Assembly (NCBI RefSeq): GCF_950023065.1
Contig: NC_088679.1
Location: forward strand, 5,022,001-5,086,000
DNA: 64,000 nucleotides
Source of the DNA: Planococcus citri
Taxonomy: Eukaryota; Arthropoda; Insecta; Hemiptera; Pseudococcidae
Direction: 5' to 3'
Shown here: positions 46,701 through 61,400 of the stretch, piece after piece
Layout of the letters: each line of letters opens with the position of its first letter
Numbering within the stretch: the stretch's first letter is position 1
Program-made: the position numbers and the translations under genes
The notes under the pieces: model-generated
What the model saw: the letters and a program-made list of their open reading frames with translations, nothing else
What the model was told of the DNA's origin: nothing
The model's database searches: none

Positions 46701-49700
46701 GCCTCCCCCTTGCCGGGCCCTTGGTTATATAAAATTTTCCAACCCTCATTAGAACATCTCAATAAAAAAATCTCAAACCCTGGCCTCCTTAGAACGACTC
46801 AACGAAAAAACCTCAAACCCAATCTTCCCCCTTGGTTATGTAAAATTTCTCAACCCCTATTAGAAAAACTCAGCGAAAAAATCTCATACCTCTGCCTCCC
46901 CCTTGGTTATGTAAAATTTTTCAACCCTCATTAGAACGACTCAACAAAAAAATCGCAAACCCAATCTTCCCCCTTGCTTTTGTAAAATGATTCAACACTC
47001 AAAAATTTCTCAAACCTTGACCTCCCCCTCGGTTATGTAAAATTTCTCAACCCTCATTAGAACGACTCAACGAAAAAATCTCAAACCCAATCTTCCCCCT
47101 TGGTTATGTAAAATTTCTCAACAACCATTAGAATAACTCACCAAAAATATCTCAAACCCTTGCCTCCCCCTTGGTTATGTAAAATTTTTCAATCCTCGTT
47201 AGAACGACTCAACGAAAAAATCTCAAACCCTGGCCTCCCCCTTGATTATGTAAAATTTTTCAACCCTCATTAGAACGACTCAACGAAAAAATCTCAAACC
47301 CAATCTTCCCCCTTGGTTATGTAAAATTTCTCAACCCTCACTAAACGACTCAACGAAAAAATCTCAAACCCAATCTTCCCCCTTGGTTATGTAAAATTTC
47401 TCACCTCCTATTAGAACAACTCAGCGAAAAAATCTCATACCTCTGCCTCCCCCTTGGTTATGTAAAATTTCTCAACCCCTATTAGAACAACTCAGCGAAA
47501 AAATCTCAAAACTTTGTCTCCCCTTTGGTTGTGTAAAATTTCTCAACCCTCATTAAACGACTCAACGAAAAAATCTCAAACCCAATCTTCCCCCTTGGTT
47601 ATGTAAAATTTCTCACCCCCTATTAGAACAACTCAGCGAAAAAATCTCATACCTCTGCCTCCCCCTTGGTTATGTAAAATTTTTCAACCCTCATTAGAAC
47701 GACTCAACGAAAAAATCTCAAACCCAATCTTCCCCCTTAATTATGTAAAATTTCACAACCCCTATTAGAACAACTCAGCGAAAAAATCTCAAATCCTGGC
47801 CTCCCCCTTGGTTATGTAAAATTTTCCAATACTCTCAAGGTCTGAACAAAAAAATCTAAAACCCTTGCCTCCCCCTTGGTTGTGTGAATTTCTCAACCCT
47901 CACTAGAACGACTCAATGAAAAAATCTAAAACCCTGGCCTCCCCCTTGGTTATGTAAAATTATTCAACCATCATTAGAACGACTCAACAAAAAAATCGCA
48001 AACCCAATCTTCCCCCTTGCTTTTGTAAAATGATTCAACACTCAAAAATTTCTCAAACCTTGACCTCCCCCTTGGTTATGTAAAATTTCTCAACCCTCAT
48101 TAGAACGACTCAACGAAAAAATCTCAAACCCAATCTTCCCCCTTGGTTGTGTAAAATTTCTCAACCACCATTACAATAACTCAGTGAAAAAATCTCAAAA
48201 CTTTGCCTCCCCCTTGGTTGTGTAAAATTTCTCAACCCTCATTAGAACGACTCAACGAAAAAATCTGGAACCCAATCTTCCCCCTTGGTTATGTAAAATT
48301 TCTCAACCCCCATTAGAACAACTCAACGAAAAAAATCTCAAACCCCGGCCTCCCCCCTGGTTATGTAAAATTTCTCAACCCTCATTAGAACGACTCAACG
48401 AAAAAATCTCAAACCCAATCTTCCCTCTTGATTATGTAAAATTTCTCAACCACCATTAGAATAACTCAGCGAAAAAATCTCAAACCCTGGCCTCCCCCTT
48501 GGTTATGTAAAATTTCTCAACCCTCATTAGAATGACTCAACGAAAAAATCTCAAACCCTGGCCTCCACCTTGGTTGTGCAAATTTCTCAACCCCCATTAG
48601 AACAACTCAGCGAAAAAATCTCAAACCCTGGCCTCCCCCTTGGTTATGTAAAATTTCGCAACCCTCATTAGAATGACTCAACGAAAAAATCTCAAACCCT
48701 GGCCTCCACCTTGGTTGTGTAAATTTCTCAACCCCCATTAGAACAACTCAGCGAAAAAATCTCAAACCCTCGCCTCCCCCTTGGTTATGTAAAATTTTTC
48801 AACCCTCATTAGAACGACTCAACAAAAAAATCTAAAACCCTGGCCTCCCTCTTGTTTATGTAAAATTTTTCAATCCTCGTTAGAACGACTCAACGAAAAA
48901 ACCTCAAACCCTGGCCTCCACCTTGGTTATGTAAAATTTTTCAACCCTCATTAGAACGACTCAACGAAAAAATCTCAAACCCAATCTTCCCCCTTGGTTA
49001 TGTAAAATTTCACAACCCCTATTAGAACAACTCAGCGAAAAAATCTCAAATCCTGGCCTCCCCCTTGGTTATGTAAAATTTTCCAATACTCTCAAGGTCT
49101 GAACAAAGAAATCTAAAACCCTTGCCTCCCCCTTGGTTGTGTAAATTTCTCAACCCTTACTAGAACGACTCAACGAAAAAAATCTCAAACCCTGGCCTCC
49201 CCCTTCTTTATGTAAAATTTTTCAATCCTCTCAAATCCTGGCCTCCCCCTTGGTTATGTAAAATTTTCCAATACTCTACAGGTCTGAACAAAGAAATCTA
49301 AAACCCTTGCCTCCCCCTTGGTTGTGTAAATTTCTCAACCGTTACTAGAACGACTCAACGAAAAAAATCTCAAACCCTGGCCTCCCCCTTGTTTATGTAA
49401 AATTTTTCAATCCTCTCAAATCCTGGCCTCCCCCTTGGTTATGTAAAATTTTCCAATACTCTCAAGGTCTGAACAAAAAAATCTAAAACCCTTGCCTCCC
49501 CCTTGGTTGTGTAAATTTCTCAACCCTTACTAGAACGACTCAACGAAAAAAATCTCAAACCCTGGCCTCCCCCTTGTTTATGTAAAATTTTTCAATCCTC
49601 TTTAGAACTACTCAACGAAAAAATCTCAAACCCTGGCCTCCCCCTTGGTTATGTAAAATTTCTCAACCCCTATTAGAACAACTCAGCGAAAAAATCTCAA

Positions 49701-52700
49701 ATCCTGGCCTCCCCCTTGGTTATGTAAAATTTTCCAATACTCTCAAGGTCTGAACAAAAAAATCTAAAACCCTTGCCTCCCCCTTGGTTGTGTGAATTTC
49801 TCAACCCTCACTAGAACGACTCAATGAAAAAATCTAAAACCCTGGCCTCCCCCTTGGTTATGTAAAATTTTTCAACCATCATTAGAACGACTCAACAAAA
49901 AAATCGCAAACCCAATCTTCCCCCTTGCTTTTGTAAAATGAATCTACACTCAAAAATTTCTCAAACCTTGACCTCCCCCTTGGTTATGTAAAATTTCTCA
50001 ACCCTCATTAGAACGACTCAACGAAAAAATCTCAAACCCAATCTTCCCCCTTGGTTATGTAAAATTTCTCAACCACCATTACAATAACTCAGCGAAAAAA
50101 TCTCAAAAATTTGCCTCCTCCTTGGTTGTGTAAAATTTCTGAACCCTCATTAGAACGACTCAACGAAAAAATCTGAAACCCAATCTTACCCTTGGTTATG
50201 TAAAATTTCTCAACCCTCATTAGAACGACTCAACGAAAAAATCTCAAACCCAATCTTCCCTCTTGGTTATGTAAAATTTCTCAACCACCATTAGAATAAC
50301 TCAGCGAAAAAATCTCAAACCCTGGCCTCCCCCTTGGTTATGTAAAATTTCTCAACCCTCATTAGAACGACTCAACGAAAAAATCTCAAACCCAATCTTC
50401 CCCCTTGGTTATGTAAAATTTCTCAACCACCATTACAATAACCCAGCGAAAAAATCTCAAAAATTTGCCTCCTCCTTGGTTGTGTAAAATTTCTGAACCC
50501 TCATTAGAACGACTCAACGAAAAAATCTGAAACCCAATCTTACCCTTGGTTATGTAAAATTTCTCAACCCCCATTAGAACAACTCAACGAAAAAAATCTC
50601 AAACCCCGGCCTCCCCCTTGGTTATGTAAAATTTCTCAACCCTCATTAGAACGACTCAACGAAAAAATCTCAAACCCAATCTTCCCTCTTGGTTATGTAA
50701 AATTTCTCAACCACCATTAGAATAACTCAGCGAAAAAATCTCAAACCCTGGCCTCCCCCTTGGTTATGTAAAATTTCTCAACCCTCATTAGAATGACTCA
50801 ACGAAAAAATCTCAAACCCTGGCCTCCCCCTTGGTTATGTAAAATTTCTCAACCCTCATTAGAACGACTCAACGAAAAAATCTCAAACCCAATCTTCCCT
50901 CTTGGTTATGTAAAATTTTTCAATCCTCCTTAGAACGACTCACCAAAAATATCTCAAACCCTGGCCTCCCCCTTGGTTATGTAAAATTTTTCAATCCTCG
51001 TTAGAACGACTCAACGAAAAAATCTCAAACCCTGGCCTCCCCCTTGATTATGTAAAATTTTTCAACCCTCATTAGAACGACTCAACGAAAAAATCTCAAA
51101 CCAAATCTTCCCCCTTGGTTATGTAAAATTTCTCAACCCCTATTAGAACAACTCAGCGAAAAAATCTCAAAACTTTGTCTCCCCTTTGGTTGTGTAAAAT
51201 TTCTCAACCCTCATTAAACGACTCAACGAAAAAATCTCAAACCCAATCTTCCCCCTTGGTTATGTAAAATTTCTCACCCCCTATTAGAACAACTCAGCGA
51301 AAAAATCTCATACCTCTGCCTCCCCCTTGGTTATGTAAAATTTTTCAACCCTCATTAGAACGACTCAACGAAAAAATCTCAAACCCAATCTTCCCTCTTG
51401 GTTATGTAAAATTTTTCAATCCTCCTTAGAACGACTCACCAAAAATATCTCAAACCCTGGCCTCCCCCTTGGTTATGTAAAATTTCTCAACCCTCATTAG
51501 AACGACTCAACGAAAAAATCTCAAACCCAATCTTCCCTCTTGGTTATGTAAAATTTTTCAATCCTCCTTAGAACGACTCACCAAAAATATCTCAAACCCT
51601 GGCCTCCCCCTTGGTTATGTAAAATTTTTCAATCCTCGTTAGAACGACTCAACGAAAAAATCTCAAACCCTGGCCTCCCCCTTGATTATGTAAAATTTTT
51701 CAACCCTCATTAGAACGACTCAACGAAAAAATCTCAAACCAAATCTTCCCCCTTGGTTATGTAAAATTTCTCAACCCCTATTAGAACAACTCAGCGAAAA
51801 AATCTCAAAACTTTGTCTCCCCTTTGGTTGTGTAAAATTTCTCAACCCTCATTAAACGACTCAACGAAAAAATCTCAAACCCAATCTTCCCCCTTGGTTA
51901 TGTAAAATTTCTCACCCCCTATTAGAACAACTCAGCGAAAAAATCTCATACCTCTGCCTCCCCCTTGGTTATGTAAAATTTTTCAACCCTCATTAGAACG
52001 ACTCAACGAAAAAATCTCAAACCCAATCTTCCCCCTTAATTATGTAAAATTTCACAACCCCTATTAGAACAACTCAGCGAAAAAATCTCAAATCCTGGCC
52101 TCCCCCTTGGTTATGTAAAATTTTCCAATACTCTCAAGGTCTGAACAAAAAAATCTAAAACCCTTGCCTCCCCCTTGGTTGTGTGAATTTCTCAACCCTC
52201 ACTAGAACGACTCAATGAAAAAATCTAAAACCCTGGCCTCCCCCTTGGTTATGTAAAATTATTCAACCATCATTAGAACGACTCAACAAAAAAATCGCAA
52301 ACCCAATCTTCCCCCTTGCTTTTGTAAAATGATTCAACACTCAAAAATTTCTCAAACCTTGACCTCCCCCTTGGTTATGTAAAATTTCTCAACCCTCATT
52401 AGAACGACTCAACGAAAAAATCTCAAACCCAATCTTCCCCCTTGGTTATGTAAAATTTCTCAACCCCCATTAGAACAACTCAACGAAAAAAATCTCAAAC
52501 CCCGGCCTCCCCCTTGGTTATGTAAAATTTCTCAACCCTCATTAGAACGACTCAACGAAAAAATCTCAAACCCAATCTTCCCTCTTGATTATGTAAAATT
52601 TCTCAACCACCATTAGAATAACTCAGCGAAAAAATCTCAAACCCTGGCCTCCCCCTTGGTTATGTAAAATTTCTCAACCCTCATTAGAATGACTCAACGA

Positions 52701-55700
52701 AAAAATCTCAAACCCTGGCCTCCACCTTGGTTGTGTAAATTTCTCAACCCCCATTAGAACAACTCAGCGAAAAAATCTCAAACCCTCGCCTCCCTCTTGG
52801 TTGTGTAAAATTTCTCAACCCTCATTAAACGACTCAACGAAAAAATCTCAAACCCAATCTTCCCTCTTGGTTATGTAAAATTTCTCAACCACCATTAGAA
52901 TAACTCAGCGAAAAAATCTCAAACCCTGGCCTCCCCCTTGGTTATGTAAAATTTCTCAACCCTCATTAGAATGACTCAGCGAAAAAATCTCATACCTCTG
53001 CCTCCCCCTTGGTTATGTAAAATTTTTCAACCCTCATTAGAACGACTCAACAAAAAAATCTAAAACCCTGGCCTCCCCCTTGGTTATGTAAAATTTTTCA
53101 ATCCTCGTTAGAACGACTCAACGAAAAAACCTCAAACCCTGGCCTCCCTCTTGGTTATGTAAAATTTCTCAACCCTCATTAGAACGACTCAACGAAAAAA
53201 TCTGAAACCCAATCTTCCCCCTTGGTTATGTAAAATTTCTCAACCCCCATTAGAACAACTCAACGAAAAAAATCTCAAACCCCGGCCTCCCCCTTGGTTA
53301 TGTAAAATTTCTCAACCCTCATTAGAACGACTCAACGAAAAAATCTGAAACCCAATCTTCCCCCTTGGTTATGTAAAATTTCTCAACCCCCATTAGAACA
53401 ACTCAACGAAAAAAATCTCAAACCTCTGCCTCCCCCTTGGTTATGTAAAATTTTTCAACCCTCATTAGAACGACTCAACGAAAAAATCTCAAACCCAATC
53501 TTCCCCCTTAATTATGTAAAATTTCACAACCCCTATTAGAACAACTCAGCGAAAAAATCTCAAATCCTGGCCTCCCCCTTGGTTATGTAAAATTTTCCAA
53601 TACTCTCAAGGTCTGAACAAAAAAATCTAAAACCCTTGCCTCCCCCTTGGTTGTGTGAATTTCTCAACCCTCACTAGAACGACTCAATGAAAAAATCTAA
53701 AACCCTGGCCTCCCCCTTGGTTATGTAAAATTATTCAACCATCATTAGAACGACTCAACAAAAAAATCGCAAACCCAATCTTCCCCCTTGCTTTTGTAAA
53801 ATGATTCAACACTCAAAAATTTCTCAAACCTTGACCTCCCCCTTGGTTATGTAAAATTTCTCAGCCCTCATTAGAACGACTCAACGAAAAAATCTCAAAC
53901 CCAATCTTCCCCCTTGGTTATGTAAAATTTCTCAACCCCCATTAGAACAACTCAACGAAAAAAATCTCAAACCCCGGCCTCCCCCTTGGTTATGTAAAAT
54001 TTCTCAACCCTCATTAGAACGACTCAACGAAAAAATCTCAAACCCAATCTTCCCTCTTGATTATGTAAAATTTCTCAACCACCATTAGAATAACTCAGCG
54101 AAAAAATCTCAAACCCTGGCCTCCCCCTTGGTTATGTAAAATTTCTCAACCCTCATTAGAATGACTCAACGAAAAAATCTCAAACCCTGGCCTCCACCTT
54201 GGTTGTGTAAATTTCTCAACCCCCATTAGAACAACTCAGCGAAAAAATCTCAAACCCTCGCCTCCCTCTTGGTTGTGTAAAATTTCTCAACCCTCATTAA
54301 ACGACTCAACGAAAAAATCTCAAACCCAATCTTCCCTCTTGGTTATGTAAAATTTCTCAACCACCATTAGAATAACTCAGCGAAAAAATCTCAAACCCTG
54401 GCCTCCCCCTTGGTTATGTAAAATTTCTCAACCCTCATTAGAATGACTCAGCGAAAAAATCTCATACCTCTGCCTCCCCCTTGGTTATGTAAAATTTTTC
54501 AACCCTCATTAGAACGACTCAACAAAAAAATCTAAAACCCTGGCCTCCCCCTTGGTTATGTAAAATTTTTCAATCCTCGTTAGAACGACTCAACGAAAAA
54601 ACCTCAAACCCTGGCCTCCCTCTTGGTTATGTAAAATTTCTCAACCCTCATTTGAACGACTCAACGAAAAAATCTGAAACCCAATCTTCCCCCTTGGTTA
54701 TGTAAAATTTCTCAACCCCCATTAGAACAACTCAACGAAAAAAATCTCAAACCCCGGCCTCCCCCTTGGTTATGTAAAATTTCTCAACCCTCATTAGAAC
54801 GACTCAACGAAAAAATCTGAAACCCAATCTTCCCCCTTGGTTATGTAAAATTTCTCAACCCCCATTAGAACAACTCAACGAAAAAAATCTCAAACCTCTG
54901 CCTCCCCCTTGGTTATGTAAAATTTTTCCACCCTCATTAGAACGACTCAACGAAAAAATCTCAAACCCTGGCCTCCCCCTTGGTTATGTAAAATTTTCCA
55001 ATACTCTCAAGGTCTGAACAAAAAAATCTAAAACCCTTGCCTCCCCCTTGGTTGTGTGAATTTCTCAACCCTCACTAGAACGACTCAATGAAAAAATCTA
55101 AAACCCTGGCCTCCCCCTTGGTTATGTAAAATTATTCAACCATCATTAGAACGACTCAACAAAAAAATCGCAAACCCAATCTTCCCCCTTGCTTTTGTAA
55201 AATGATTCAACACTCAAAAATTTCTCAAACCTTGACCTCCCCCTTGGTTATGTAAAATTTCTCAACCCTCATTAGAACGACTCAACGAAAAAATCTCAAA
55301 CCCAATCTTCCCCCTTGGTTATGTAAAATTTCTCAACCCCCATTAGAACAACTCAACGAAAAAAATCTCAAACCCCGGCCTCCCCCTTGGTTATGTAAAA
55401 TTTCTCAACCCTCATTAGAACGACTCAACGAAAAAATCTCAAACCCAATCTTCCCTCTTGATTATGTAAAATTTCTCAACCACCATTAGAATAACTCAGC
55501 GAAAAAATCTCAAACCCTGGCCTCCCCCTTGGTTATGTAAAATTTCTCAACCCTCATTAGAATGACTCAACGAAAAAATCTCAAACCCTGGCCTCCACCT
55601 TGGTTGTGTAAATTTCTCAACCCCCATTAGAACAACTCAGCGAAAAAATCTCAAACCCTCGCCTCCCTCTTGGTTGTGTAAAATTTCTCAACCCTCATTA

Positions 55701-58700
55701 AACGACTCAACGAAAAAATCTCAAACCCAATCTTCCCTCTTGGTTATGTAAAATTTCTCAACCACCATTAGAATAACTCAGCGAAAAAATCTCAAACCCT
55801 GGCCTCCCCCTTGGTTATGTAAAATTTCTCAACCCTCATTAGAATGACTCAGCGAAAAAATCTCATACCTCTGCCTCCCCCTTGGTTATGTAAAATTTTT
55901 CAACCCTCATTAGAACGACTCAACAAAAAAATCTAAAACCCTGGCCTCCCCCTTGGTTATGTAAAATTTTTCAATCCTCGTTAGAACGACTCAACGAAAA
56001 AACCTCAAACCCTGGCCTCCCTCTTGGTTATGTAAAATTTCTCAACCCTCATCAGAACGACTCAACGAAAAAATCTGAAACCCAATCTTCCCCCTTGGTT
56101 ATGTAAAATTTCTCAACCCCCATTAGAACAACTCAACGAAAAAAATCTCAAACCCCGGCCTCCCCCTTGGTTATGTAAAATTTCTCAACCCTCATTAGAA
56201 CGACTCAACGAAAAAATCTCAAACCCAATCTTCCCTCTTGGTTATGTAAAATTTCTCAACCCCCATTAGAACGACTCAACGAAAAAACCTCAAACCCTGG
56301 CCCCCCCTTGGTTGTGTAAATTTCTCAACCCCCATTAGAACAACTCAGCGAAAAAATCTCAAACCCTGGCCTCCCCCTTGGTTATGTAAAATTTTTCAAT
56401 CCTCGTTAGAACAACTCAACGAAAAAATCTCAAACCCTGGCCTCCCCCTTGGTTATGTAAAATTTCTCAACCCTCATTAGAATGACTCAGCGAAAAAATC
56501 TCATACCTCTGCCTCCCCCTTGGTTATGTAAAATTTTTCAACCCTCATTAGAACGACTCAACAAAAAAATCTAAAACCCTGGCCTCCCCCTTGGTTATGT
56601 AAAATTTTTCAATCCTCGTTAGAACGACTCAACGAAAAAACCTCAAACCCTGGCCTCCACCTTGGTTATGTAAAATTATTCAACCATCATTAGAACGACT
56701 CAACAAAAAAATCGCAAACCCAATCTTCCCGCTTGCTTTTGTAAAATGATTCAACACTCAAAAATTTCTCAAACCTTGACCTCCCCCTTGGTTATGTAAA
56801 ATTTCTCAACCCTCATTAGAACGACTCAACGAAAAAATCTCAAACCCAATCTTCCCCCTTGGTTGTGTAAAATTTCTCAACCACCATTACAATAACTCAG
56901 TGAAAAAATCTCAAAACTTTGCCTCCCCCTTGGTTGTGTAAAATTTCTCAACCCTCATTAGAACGACTCAACGAAAAAATCTGGAACCCAATCTTCCCCC
57001 TTGGTTATGTAAAATTTCTCAACCCCCATTAGAACAACTCAACGAAAAAAATCTCAAACCCCGGCCTCCCCCTTGGTTATGTAAAATTTCTCAACCCTCA
57101 TTAGAACGACTTAACGAAAAAATCTCAAACCCAATCTTCCCTCTTGATTATGTAAAATTTCTCAACCACCATTAGAACAACTCCGCGAAAAAATCTCAAA
57201 ACTTTGTCTCCCCTTTGGTTGTGTAAAATTTCTCAACCCTTATTAAACGACTCAACGAAAAAATCTCAAACCCAATCTTCCCCCTTGGTTATGTAAAATT
57301 TCTCAACCCTCATTAGAATGACTCAGCGAAAAAATCTCATACCTCTGCCTCCCCCTTGGTTATGTAAAATTTTTCAACCCTCATTAGAACGACTCAACAA
57401 AAAAATCTAAAACCCTGGCCTCCCCCTTGGTTATGTAAAATTTTTCAATCCTCGTTAGAACGACTCAACGAAAAAATTTCAAACCCAATCTTCCCCCTTG
57501 GTTATGTAAAATTTCTCAACCCTCACTAAACGACTCAACGAAAAAATCTCAAACCCAATCTTCCCCCTTGGTTATGTAAAAGTTCTGACCTCCTATTAGA
57601 ACAACTCAGAGAAAAAATCTCATACCTCTGCCTCCCCCTTGGTTATGTAAAATTTTTCAACCCTCATTAGAACGACTCAACAAAAAAATCTAAAACCCTG
57701 GCCTCCCTCTTGTTTATGTAAAATTTTTCAATCCTCGTTAGAACGACTCAACGAAAAAACCTCAAACCCTGGCCTCCACCTTGGTTATGTAAAATTTTTC
57801 AACCCTCATTAGAACGACTCAACGAAAAAATCTCAAACCCAATCTTCCCCCTTAATTATGTAAAATTTCACAACCCCTATTAGAACAACTCAGCGAAAAA
57901 ATCTCAAATCCTGGCCTCCCCCTTGGTTATGTAAAATTTTCCAATACTCTCAAGGTCTGAACAAAAAAATCTAAAACCCTTGCCTCCCCCTTGGTTGTGT
58001 GAATTTCTCAACCCTCACTAGAACGACTCAATGAAAAAATCTAAAACCCTGGCCTCCCCCTTGGTTATGTAAAATTATTCAACCATCATTAGAACGACTC
58101 AACAAAAAAATCGCAAACCCAATCTTCCCCCTTTCTTTTGTAAAATGATTCAACACTCAAAAATTTCTCAAACCTTGACCTCCCCCTTGGTTATGTAAAA
58201 TTTCTCAACCCTCATTAGAACGACTCAACGAAAAAATCTCAAACCCAATCTTCCCCCTTGGTTGTGTAAAATTTCTCAACCACCATTACAATAACTCAGT
58301 GAAAAAATCTCAAAACTTTGCCTCCCCCTTGGTTGTGTAAAATTTCTCAACCCTCATTAGAACGACTCAACGAAAAAATCTGGAACCCAATCTTCCCCCT
58401 TGGTTATGTAAAATTTCTCAACCCCCATTAGAACAACTCAACGAAAAAAATCTCAAACCCCGGCCTCCCCCTTGGTTATGTAAAATTTCTCAACCCTCAT
58501 TAGAACGACTCAACGAAAAAATCTCAAACCCAATCTTCCCTCTTGATTATGTAAAATTTCTCAACCACCATTAGAATAACTCAGCGAACAAATCTCAAAC
58601 CCTGGCCTCCCCCTTGGTTATGTAAAATTTCTCAACCCTCATTAGAATGACTCAACGAAAAAATCTCAAACCCTGGCCTCCACCTTGGTTGTGTAAATTT

Positions 58701-60143
58701 CTCAACCCCCATTAGAACAACTCAGCGAAAAAATCTCAAACCCTCGCCTCCCTCTTGGTTATGTAAAATTTTTCAATCCTCGTTAGAACGACTCACCAAA
58801 AATATCTCAAACCCTGGCCTCCCCCTTGGTTATGTAAAATTTTTCAATCCTCGTTAGAACGACTCAACGAAAAAATCTCAAACCCTGGCCTCCCCCTTGA
58901 TTATGTAAAATTTTTCAACCCTCATTAGAACGACTCAACGAAAAAATCTCAAACCAAATCTTCCCCCTTGGTTATGTAAAATTTCTCAACCCCTATTAGA
59001 ACAACTCAGCGAAAAAATCTCAAAACTTTGTCTCCCCTTTGGTTGTGTAAAATTTCTCAACCCTCATTAAACGACTCAACGAAAAAATCTCAAACCCAAT
59101 CTTCCCCCTTGGTTATGTAAAATTTCTCAACCACCATTAGAATAACTCAGCGAAAAAATCTCAAACCCTGGCCTCCCCCTTGGTTATGTAAAATTTCTCA
59201 ACCCTCATTAGAATGACTCAGCGAAAAAATCTCATACCTCTGCCTCCCCCTTGGTTATGTAAAATTTTTCAACCCTCATTAGAACGACTCAACAAAAAAA
59301 TCTAAAACCCTGGCCTCCCCCTTGGTTATGTAAAATTTTTCAATCCTCGTTAGAACGACTCAACGAAAAAACCTCAAACCCTGGCCTCCCTCTTGGTTAT
59401 GTAAAATTTCTCAACCCTCATTAGAACGACTCAACGAAAAAATCTGAAACCCAATCTTCCCCCTTGGTTATGTAAAATTTCTCAACCCCCATTAGAACAA
59501 CTCAACGAAAAAAATCTCAAACCCCGGCCTCCCCCTTGGTTATGTAAAATTTCTCAACCCTCATTAGAACGACTCAACGAAAAAATCTCAAACCCAATCT
59601 TCCCTCTTGGTTATGTAAAATTTCTCAACCCCCATTAGAACGACTCAACGAAAAAACCTCAAACCCTGGCCTCCCCCTTGGTTGTGTAAATTTCTCAACC
59701 CCCATTAGAACAACTCAGCGAAAAAATCTCAAACCCTGGCCTCCCCCTTGGTTATGTAAAATTTTTCAATCCTCGTTAGAACGACTCAACGAAAAAATCT
59801 CAAATCCTGGCCTCCCCCTTGGTTATGTAAAATTTTTCAACCCTCATTAGAACGACTCAACGAAAAAATCTCAAACCCAATCTTCCCCCTTGGTTATGTA
59901 AAATTTCTCAACCCCTATTAGAACAACTCAGCGAAAAAATCTCAAAACTTTGCCTCCCCCTTGGATATGTAAAATTTATCAACCACCATTAGAACAACTC
60001 AGCGATAAAATCTCATACCTTTGCCTCTGCCTTGGTTATGTAAAATTTTTCAACGCTCATTAGAACGACTCAACAAAAAAATCTCAAACCCTTGCCTCCC
60101 CCTTGGTTGTGTAAAATTTCTCAACCCCTATTAGAACAACTCA
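43791..60143. repeat. Satellite array, about 16.35 kb of about 72-bp monomers with higher-order structure
   Basis: The consensus monomer contains CCCCCTTGGTTATGTAAAAT, TTCTCAACCCTCATTAGAAC and GACTCAACGAAAAAATCTCA and is 71-73 bases. Two main monomer types tend to alternate: one with ACGACTCAACG...CCCAATCTT and one with ATAACTCAGCG...CCCTGGCCT. A rare variant with GCTTTTGTAAAATGATTCAA marks higher-order units. It starts at 44991, 46444, 46976, 48019, 49927, 52318, 53790, 55191, 56735 and 58134 (the last with a base change). In the right part spacings are 1472, 1401, 1544 and 1399, that is about 19.5-21.5 monomers. Copies within 51-58 kb are nearly identical over long runs; the left 3 kb is more varied. 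No gene lies inside. Confidence 0.95.
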
Positions 60144-60846
60144 CTTCATATTCGTACTCAGCGACCTCGAAAACATACCATTCGATATATCACTCGACTT
60201 TTCACAATTTTTCAAAATTTTAACCCTCTTTTTGTGGCACAGAGGGGCTTTGAGAAGTTGAACCCAGAAAATAAGTTGGTATTCGTATTCAGCAACCTCG
60301 ATAACATACTATTCGATACATCGCATGTCCAGATTCGTTTTTGAAATACATGATTCAGTTGTGTGTTACTTTGGTAATCAGGCATCCCCCACCAACCCCT
60401 TGGGAGGGTTGAAGACCAATCAATGGTGGTATGATTAATAATTGGGTGAGTAGACTTTGTGAAAAAAATTTGAGCAAAAACGAATGATATTAAGTGGTAA
60501 CTTTGATCAATTTATTGGACTGGCTTTTTTTGAAACACTTACTGTTTCCACCCCTATTTTTGGACACCCCTCTTGAGGGATGGGTATCGAGCGTGGTATC
60601 AAATTGTCGAGAATTTGAAGGGGAACATTTTTAGTCATGGTAGTGTTTATCGTAAACCTAATATTTTCGGAGTAAATCGCAAAAAACGTGAATCGGAACC
60701 GGTTTTAGCCCCCTAAAAAAATTAGCTCCAAGGTTAGGAGGGTCGGGTTTTTTTTGGTAGTTCAGGGGGTTCATCTGAACACATTTCCGAAGAAAAAATT
60801 AATGTGCCAATTTTTTCCTTTTAAAAACCGCTATTTGCCTGCTCTA
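60144..60846. mobile_element. Half copy of the foldback element, abutting the satellite
   Basis: Matches the right arm of 36966-39510 in the same orientation: modules with CATATTCGTACTCAGCGACC, then the GGTTGAAGAC segment, then the outer arm ending TTTGCCTGCTCTA. The left arm is absent; the satellite ends at 60143 in the middle of a monomer and module sequence begins at once. More diverged from 38900-39510 than the two arms of that element are from each other. Confidence 0.85.
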
Positions 60847-61400
60847 GTACATATAAAGAAGTTTATTATTTTTGTCTCAAAATTTTCAAATTTCAATGAT
60901 GATTACTTTTTTTTTAAAAATCCAGACTTGAAAAAGAAAAGCAAACAAGCACGAGTGAAGCGAGGCCAAAAGCTTTCAAAAATTCAATCATGTTTTGATA
61001 AGTAACAACAAAAAGTTTCTTTGTGGAGGGAGGAGTTTATTCAAACGGCTGTGAACATTTCATTTCTTGAATTTGAACAAAAGCGACTAGCGAGGGCAAA
61101 AGCTCTCATGCTCTAAATAATGTGTAATTCAAAATCTAAAAAAAATCGAAAAATGAGCGGTTTTCAGCAAAATTTGTTCAAAATTCCAGAAAAAGGGGGA
61201 AAATTGAAGATGTGGAAAAGTTTTATTGAAAAAAAAGATACGACTTTTGGATAAAATTGTTGAAGAGTAGGATTTTGTAGGACTAGTACATAGGACCTGT
61301 TAGACACCTTGAATTAGATCAGATATAACAATAATTCAAATTTCAAGCTTGAGCGAACTAGCGTAGCGAGAGCAACAATTTTTTGAAAATTTTCAGTTTA
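60847..61400. other. AT-rich spacer with CG-containing words
   Basis: No gene. Carries the words GCACGAGTGAAGCGAGGCC, AAGCGACTAGCGAGGGCAAA and GAACTAGCGTAGCGAGAGCA, similar to 9070-9090 and 27750-27780. These look like the ends of a common small dispersed repeat. Confidence 0.4.

Noticed and set aside
46710..50574. Open frames within the satellite array
   Set aside because: They are translations of the 72-bp monomer; 72 is divisible by 3, so frames persist without selection.
43791..60143. CRISPR-like array
   Set aside because: Repeats are contiguous and diverged, with no unique spacers, and the context is eukaryotic.
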